Shown here piece by piece: positions 58,167 through 64,000 of a stretch of 64,000 bases of DNA. A program made the position numbers and the translations under genes. The stretch comes from Tanypteryx hageni (Eukaryota > Arthropoda > Insecta > Odonata > Petaluridae), in NCBI GenBank assembly GCA_028673005.1, contig CM054113.1, positions 68,615,850 to 68,679,849 on the forward strand. Direction: 5' to 3'. The notes below the pieces were generated by a model. That model ran no database searches and was not told where the DNA came from. It worked only from the letters and a program-made list of their open reading frames with translations. The number at the start of each line of letters is the position of its first letter. Positions within the stretch are counted from its first letter, which is position 1.

Positions 58167-59321
58167 GAAAAAAACACGATAAATTCATCTTTCGATAAAG
58201 GTTAGCAAAAACGAGTTTCTACATCAATGAATCATTACAATGTTTTCTAACATAGCGCGCAAGTACGTGTCCATCGAAAAGATTCTTTCTCGGGCGGCCT
58301 TGCGTTCGAATCGAGGGGACGTGAGCTTTTATAAAGTGTAAACCAAGCCAAGTGGATCGACCGGGGGGGAGTGGAGAGGTATATTGGACAGGGGTGGCTA
58401 ACCAAGGATGCTCCAAAGGGCATTTTCGCCGTCACGGGTGACGAGTGGGGGGAGGGATTATAACGAGAGCGGGGCGCGTGACACAACGCCAGTTTCGCGA
58501 ATCTCGCTCGTTCGATGCACGCTAATACCACGTCGCGTCCACTTATATCCCCCAATCGACACAACATTCGCAGAGAGAGAGAGACAGCCAAAGTATGAAA
58601 AATAAACACGGCCTAAGACGTTCCGGTGAGAGATTTAAACAAGGACAGAGCTGATGAAGCTGACAGTAAACGGCGTTTTTTATTTAAACAGACGGACAAA
58701 CCGAGAAAACGTGCGCAACGAGACAGAATACTGAATCGATTGGCGAAAAAACCAAGTCTCTAACTGCTTTCATCTAGGAGTTAGCGCACCAAACAGACGG
58801 ACACACCAAACGCTTAAACGGATTTAAAAAACTGCTAAACACGACTAACAGTCCGCGGAGAACGGGAAAATATTTTTTTAAACCAATCGCCATTTGTTTT
58901 TAGGGGCCGGAGACGTCGCCGTCAAACAGGTGCTAAGACGCAAACTAACGGAGAGGATAGATGGAGAACGCCACTCTTAAGTCGTGAATGACTATGTGAG
59001 ACCGACGTTATTACGCAGCTCGGACGGAGGAAAAGTGGGTCGCGAGGTGCCAGCGGCCATAGGGCGTATTATGTGGAGAAAAATCCAGCCACCAGACAAA
59101 TTATAAGTAGGATAGCCCGTTTCCTGGTAGATAAAACCGAACGTCATTGCAGGTTACAAACGCAGCGAGTAGTAGCGATTATAATAATAATATTTTGCTG
59201 GGAAACGACGTTTATATCACAATTATGTCCTGTTTAATCTCTTCTATAATTTACTCATGATAGATAGGGGAGTTCCATTTATTTAAGCAAAGGTTTAAAT
59301 GTTCATACACTATTTCAATAT
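58167..59321. other. Unique sequence with remnants of repeat E
   Basis: CAGACGGACAAACCGA near 58690 and CAGACGGACACACCAAACGC near 58794 resemble the 3' end of dispersed repeat E (32430, 48655), so one or two short remnants are likely. Frames near 58219-58609 are unsupported. Confidence 0.45.
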
Positions 59322-59570
59322 CAGCGTTTCACAGTGCGCCGCAGCTGAAGAACTTTGTTAAATAAATAAACCAACGAATTTGAAATGTTAATTAGGCTAA
59401 TAATGTTCCCTTTATTAAAGTGATGATGACGCAGCAACGACAGATATACGCGTCCAAACGTTGCGATATCCGAATGTGTCAATATACAATCTGGTTTCAA
59501 GACGTGGGTGCCGAGAAATTCTGTTTATCTTGGAATGGGCTCAGAGCTTAAAGCATGTTGAGAACCACTG
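59322..59570. mobile_element. Possible hAT-type MITE, about 249 bp
   Basis: The right end is clear: reverse-complemented from 59570 it reads CAGTGGTTCTCAACATGC. The left end CAGCGTTTCACAG matches 9 of the first 12 bases. The flanks (TTCAATAT before, ATCTATAA after) do not show a convincing 8-bp duplication, so the left boundary may be wrong. Confidence 0.42.
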
Positions 59571-59650
59571 ATCTATAAGCTATATTTCGAAACATTAGGG
59601 CTAGGAAGAGAGAAGGCCGGCATGGCGACCCAACGGAGAAAGCCCGCGGT

Positions 59651-59877
59651 ATTGATACGTCACCTTCCTCAAGGTGTCCGGCGCGATTTTGAAAGTAATA
59701 TTTCAACTTGTATCGTCAAATTAACTTCCTCGGTTTATTAGCAAGAGTTTGCGAAGAAGTTATTGATTAATGCGATGTCGCCTTCCTCGAGGTGCCCGTG
59801 GCAATCATGACCATAATATCTCCATTCGCATCATCAAATTAACTTTTCTGTTTATCAGTAGGAGTTTGCAAAGAAGG
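59651..59877. repeat. Two-copy tandem duplication, 118-bp period
   Basis: Copies begin GTCACCTTCCTCAAGGTG (59659) and GTCGCCTTCCTCGAGGTG (59777). Both continue to TCAAATTAACTT, TTTAT(T/C)AG and GAGTTTGC(G/A)AAGAAG, with an apparent identity of about three quarters. No coding potential is evident in both copies. Confidence 0.75.
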
Positions 59878-61042
59878 ATAATACGGCAAATTCGACGCTT
59901 TGCTTCGTAAAAAAGCGCGCTGCGACAGAGGGTAGCCAAGGACAAATTACTCTTCGAAAGAACGTTTTCCGGGTTTAAACAGTTTTTTATTATGATAGGG
60001 AAGCGGTAGAGATTGGTCGCGATAAATACAGCAAGGGCGTTAACCCCATTCATTGTCACGGCGCAGGGTTAAACCTATTGCGACGGACTGACTCATCGCC
60101 ACGAAACTCAAGAATGATAGGAAACTGGGTTTACGTCCAATAAGGTCTCCTGAAGAATGCCAAGAGACTTGATGAGAGAAAAGTAACGGCCCAGATGTCA
60201 CTCCTATTTGATCTTGGCATTCTTGTCAGGCAAAGGACGTGAAACGAAACTGCAAAAAAGGATGCAAGTATATTATTGATAAAAAGAGAGGGGAAATGCA
60301 AATGAGGTCCATGTCTGGTTAAAAGTATCTTTAATATGAGCGAAGAAATCGGCGCGACGAACCAAAATGTCGTTAAATAACTATTTAATATTAAAAACCA
60401 AGGACCGATGGCTGATTGGTTAAAATCCTTTCGGTAATTTTAACCTAAATTTTCGATCGTTGGCGTAACGGGCGAGGGGCAGACGACTACACGAAGAGAA
60501 TGACGTCAGTGTTTTATTATTCACACGGTACGCGTTGATGTGACGCTATCACATTACAGCGTCCTCCAAATCGAGAATCGATAAACAGCATCAGTCTCGT
60601 GCGATAAATAAATCTGACGGCATATTTTCACAAAGATATACTCAGTTCATTCAAAGACACAGATGTGTGTGTGTAATCAGTAGTAATACACGCGCACCTG
60701 GAATGGGTGAATGGAAAATTACCTAAAGCTTAATGCATAAACTTTCTCCTCCGGCGGGATTCCGAACAGAATTCTTCCGTGTACCTGAGAGAGAAAGATT
60801 GGTTGGAAGGCCGAAAAAAACGAAAAATGACAAAAGACGCAATTAGGCTGATTGGTATGGCACATCCGCTAATCACTTTCCATAACAGATGCAGCCTCCA
60901 AGATAGACTTTACACGTTACGACAGACCTCTTCGTGAATAAGGGAGAACGGGCTTAGAAAGCAAATCGATAGTTTGGCCTTATTACTCTCTTAGGGTGAA
61001 TCTCTCGAGGCTCTCTGTTGACTTATTCCGTTAAGATAGGAC
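59878..61042. other. Unique sequence, nothing recognised
   Basis: A small inverted repeat, TTAACCC at 60041 and GGGTTAA at 60066-60072, may be chance. An A-box-like GGCTGATTGGTTAAAATCC near 60409 has no B box. No frame over 84 codons was seen. Confidence 0.5.
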
Positions 61043-61185
61043 AAAAATTCGATTAACTCAAAAATGTCGGAAAGGATTTTGATCAAAACTGATTCAACTA
61101 TAAAGCTCGATGTCATAAACAACGCCATATAAACTATACGTCTAAGTTAAAATCATAGAGCGCCCACTAAACATAGTAAAATATC
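61043..61185 (+). repeat. Dispersed repeat F, partial copy 3
   Basis: ATTCGATTAACTCAAAAATG, AGGATTTTGAT and GATGTCATAAACAA align in order with 44970-45100. Only the second half of the roughly 300-bp unit is present, so this copy is truncated at its left side. Confidence 0.65.
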
Positions 61186-63520
61186 AATTTTCATGCTCAA
61201 TCTACCACCTCTTGTCTTCATGCAACGATCCTGTCAGAAGCCCTATCCTTCCCTGTCATCTACTCATCGAGGGACCGCCTAGAAACAGTACCGTTGCCAG
61301 GACACAAACTACCGTAAAATATTTAACACCCTCAAACGAAGTATCAGAGCAAGCAGTGACGTTGATCGTATGGAACGAAAGCACACGGACACGAGAGCTT
61401 TTGTGTGTAACATATCTCGCGTCGATTTTTTCTGCGTTGCGGAGGACGCCGATAGAGGGCTAACAAGAACGCATGCTCAAAAGGGTGTAAGCATGGGGGG
61501 AGGGGAAGGACGTCGCAGATGAAGAAGAAAAGGGTGAGCAGAAAAGACGGGGGAAAACGTCGTTCGGGAGCACTTCGGAAAAGAGGAGGTGTCCCTGAAG
61601 GTGCAACAGGTGGCGGTTCCACGCAAGGCAGAAGGAGAAGGCGAATCCAGTGAAGAGAGCGTGAGAGGGCAAAAAATAAAGCGCGAAAAGTGGAAGGTTA
61701 AGGACTCGGAAAGGGACGCGAAAGAAACTGAGTCAAGAGATGGGGTGCGTCCGAATCAAGTGAGCTTTTGAGGCGGAAGGAGAACACGCGAAGGGCTTAT
61801 AATGCAAGGTGATCCATTTTGAGACAAAATAGTCCCGTCCACCAAGGAAGGAAGGAGAGCAGAGTGGAAGGTCTGAACTTGGCCGAGAACGAGCATCCTG
61901 TTTCGGTCTGCGGGACACTCTTCATGAGTCATCCGCCATTTTTGAAAGCATCCAAAACCAGCGGACCGAATGAATTTAAAATTGAAGGCCACTCGCATTA
62001 TGCACACCAGTCAAAAAAAAGAACGCGCGAAAATCCACCTCGACCGGCGTCGTAAAACAACACGGCGACCGGTGCGAACAAATAAAACAAGTTGTGACGA
62101 CGATAAAATAAAGCTAAAAATTATCAAACAAAACGCTGAGAACGACAGTTTTGTAATTGGTGTTTTTAGGTGTTACGTTGCATCGGGACGCGAGTTTAGA
62201 ACAAAAGCGATCGGGGGAGCAGGATAAAAAAATCTGCCGCGGGCGTCGCAGAGTTTTCATCGCTGCGGATAAACAAACGGAGTTACAACAATGGAGAGAC
62301 ACTTAAACACGGGGGAGAACTAGCTGGTGTTTTTAAACGCAGCGAGAGGAAGCTTATAAACATTATTTTTTCAATAAATTCCGAAATTATTACATTACTG
62401 TATGGTCCAAGTTTACAGGTGTTCAAATAAACCATGAGTTAAGGATTATCAATAGAACCCTCAACGTTAACACAAAAGGGACAAAGTTTTAACATTTTAA
62501 TGCAATCTACGTTTGTTTCAGATAATTCCGAACCACATGGCGGGCCGAACGTCTAAAGAGTTATCCAAAATACTTCGTTGAAACTTAAAACGGTATAAAT
62601 AAGGTGTGATTTAACGAAATACGTAAATTATTTTACCATCACTGAATATTAAAAACTTAAATTTTGTTTTGTTTCCCAATGTCGCTCCATTTTCATCTTC
62701 TTCGCTCCGTCTTCTACCCACTCACGTTTGTATCAAAGTAATGGGAGGACCGCATTTTTAATTTGTGGGACCATGCTTTACGAGATTAAATTAACGACGC
62801 GAGATGACATTAGTATTTATTTACGCGAATTTTTAGCAAGCGACGCGAAATGAATAAAATAATTTAACTCTTTCCCATCATCTCTTCCAGCCTTTTAAAC
62901 TGTCTCCCAACGGCTGCCGACCGTTACTGCTCGTAAAAGCCTCCCTTGCGTAAGTAGCGAGAAAACACGGATTCACTAAACTAATTTATAACGCGATAAA
63001 AGTTTTCATGTAGGATAATTTTTTCTTTTGATCGTTACGAAACCGCGTTTAGTGATGACACTGGCGACCTAAACGGTGAAAGTTACACCACCGTTACGAG
63101 TTGACAACTCCAGCGTGATTTTTACGAGTCAAAATCGAAACGTTTCGCTCCTAAAGCCGTACCATTATGCACTGATAACAACGGAAATTAATCGGAAAGA
63201 CTGCGGGGAACGCATGACGATAAAAGTTCGCGTTTAGAGTCTAGCAGAGTGAGGACGAACCATAAACAGGTACATCGCCGAAGGGAAGCGAACGAGGATC
63301 CGCAGTTTTGCTGTTCTTAAAACCTGGACATACTAGTTTCTTTCACATCCTTTAAATTATTTGGACAACACGATCCAAACAGGAGCAAATACGATTGTAG
63401 TATCTGGGTCTATCGATGCCAATATTTGGGCTAACTTTCTAGGCCTTACGACATTTTAGGACGAGAGAAACTATCTGCGGTATCGTGACATGGCTTCTCG
63501 TTGTACGCCACCATTAAGGG
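61186..63520. other. Unique sequence, no supported gene
   Basis: Short overlapping frames of 60-92 codons at 61212-62302 have no recognisable domain. Part of 61500-61700 is GA-rich. 62340-62900 is AT-rich. No transposon ends were identified with confidence. Confidence 0.5.
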
Positions 63521-64000
63521 ACGTATGGGAAGATGGATGAAGGCGGAGGTATAAACATACGGAAAGGAAAGGGGAGTGAGGAGAAAGGATTGATTGATGA
63601 GACGAGTGAGGTATGAAGGGAGAAATAGGAGGGAAACAGGGAAAGATAGAATTTGGAGAAAGGAAGTGGGAGAGGGAGGGTAGAGAGAGAGAGAGAATGA
63701 AGGACAGAGAGAGGGATGGATAGAGAGAGGGATGGATAGAGGGAGGGACAGAGAGCGAGTGAGGGATAGAGAGGGAGGAAGAGGGATGGATAGAGAGGGA
63801 GGACTAGAGAGGAAGGGATAAAAAGGTAGGGATAGAGAGGAAGGGATAGAGAGAAAGGGATAGAGATGAAGGGATAGAATGAGGGACAGAGAGAGAGAGA
63901 CAGGGATAGAGTGAGGGACAGAGAGATAGACAAGGATAGAGGGAGGAAGGGATAGAGAAGAGGGATAAAGAAAAAGGGAGGGATGAAAGGAGGGAGAAAG
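63521..64000. repeat. Purine-rich GA/GATA-type minisatellite at window end
   Basis: Irregular tandem units such as GAGAGAGGGATGGATAGA and AGAGGAAGGGATA fill the + strand from about 63600 onward. A few T in GATGG and GATAG words interrupt the purine run. It continues to the window edge, so its length is unknown. The 139-codon minus frame is compositional. Confidence 0.92.

Noticed and set aside
58285..58315. GCGTTCGAATCGAG as a tRNA B box
   Set aside because: There is only a partial consensus match, with no A box and no cloverleaf.
60041..60072. TTAACCC...GGGTTAA as a piggyBac-type element
   Set aside because: The two ends are only about 30 bp apart, with no extended inverted repeat. It is most likely chance.

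Overview
This 64 kb window looks like gene-poor DNA from an animal nuclear genome, most likely an arthropod. A hymenopteran-like insect is my best guess, at low confidence. The reasons are: no open reading frame belongs to a protein family I recognise; there are eukaryotic microsatellites ((TA)n, (TG)n) and many GA-rich minisatellites; CpG is not visibly depleted in the unique DNA; and there are short non-autonomous DNA transposons of the hAT and Tc1/mariner-pogo types, a tRNA-derived SINE, and a 500-base N gap. I found no protein-coding exon, rRNA or intact tRNA that I can support. The long open frames are nearly all by-products of homopurine repeats or sit in unique sequence without family signatures.

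Layout. Bases 1-945 are purine minisatellite. Bases 946-8925 are mostly unique sequence, with one small MITE (1647-1825), a 51-bp tandem duplication near 5731 and a degenerate hAT end near 6320. A purine block (8926-9555) then switches to a pyrimidine block (9577-9745). From 9746 to 26095 the DNA is mostly unique, with a pogo-like MITE (13176-13332), a GC-rich transposon remnant (about 13931-14215), two hairpins, a SINE-like remnant (about 18541-18615) and one half of a dispersed repeat pair. The N gap (26096-26595) directly abuts a 1.2 kb purine minisatellite.

From 30770 to 36718 lies the densest mobile-element zone: a six-copy tandem array built as roughly 290-bp dimers, two copies of a 300-bp dispersed repeat, a pogo-like MITE, two hAT MITEs with 8-bp target duplications and another pogo-like MITE. 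Purine blocks recur at 38760-39535 and 42156-43720. A tandem dimer of another repeat family is at 44560-45130, with a third copy at 61043. TG/TA microsatellites follow at 46131-46427.

At 46970-48700 there are two nested insertions. A 192-bp TA-flanked MITE sits inside a larger pogo-like MITE, and a 393-bp TA-flanked MITE sits inside a dispersed repeat. In both cases an uninterrupted relative of the host repeat is present elsewhere in the same window, so the insertion site can be read directly. A SINE is at 53081, a purine block at 55550, two more hAT MITEs at 56168 and 57846, a probable third at 59322, and a terminal purine block at 63521-64000.

Nothing here amounts to a gene system. The main interest is transposon history, possible strand polarity of the purine tracts, and repeat families that look uncatalogued to me but need a database search. 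All alignments were made by eye.
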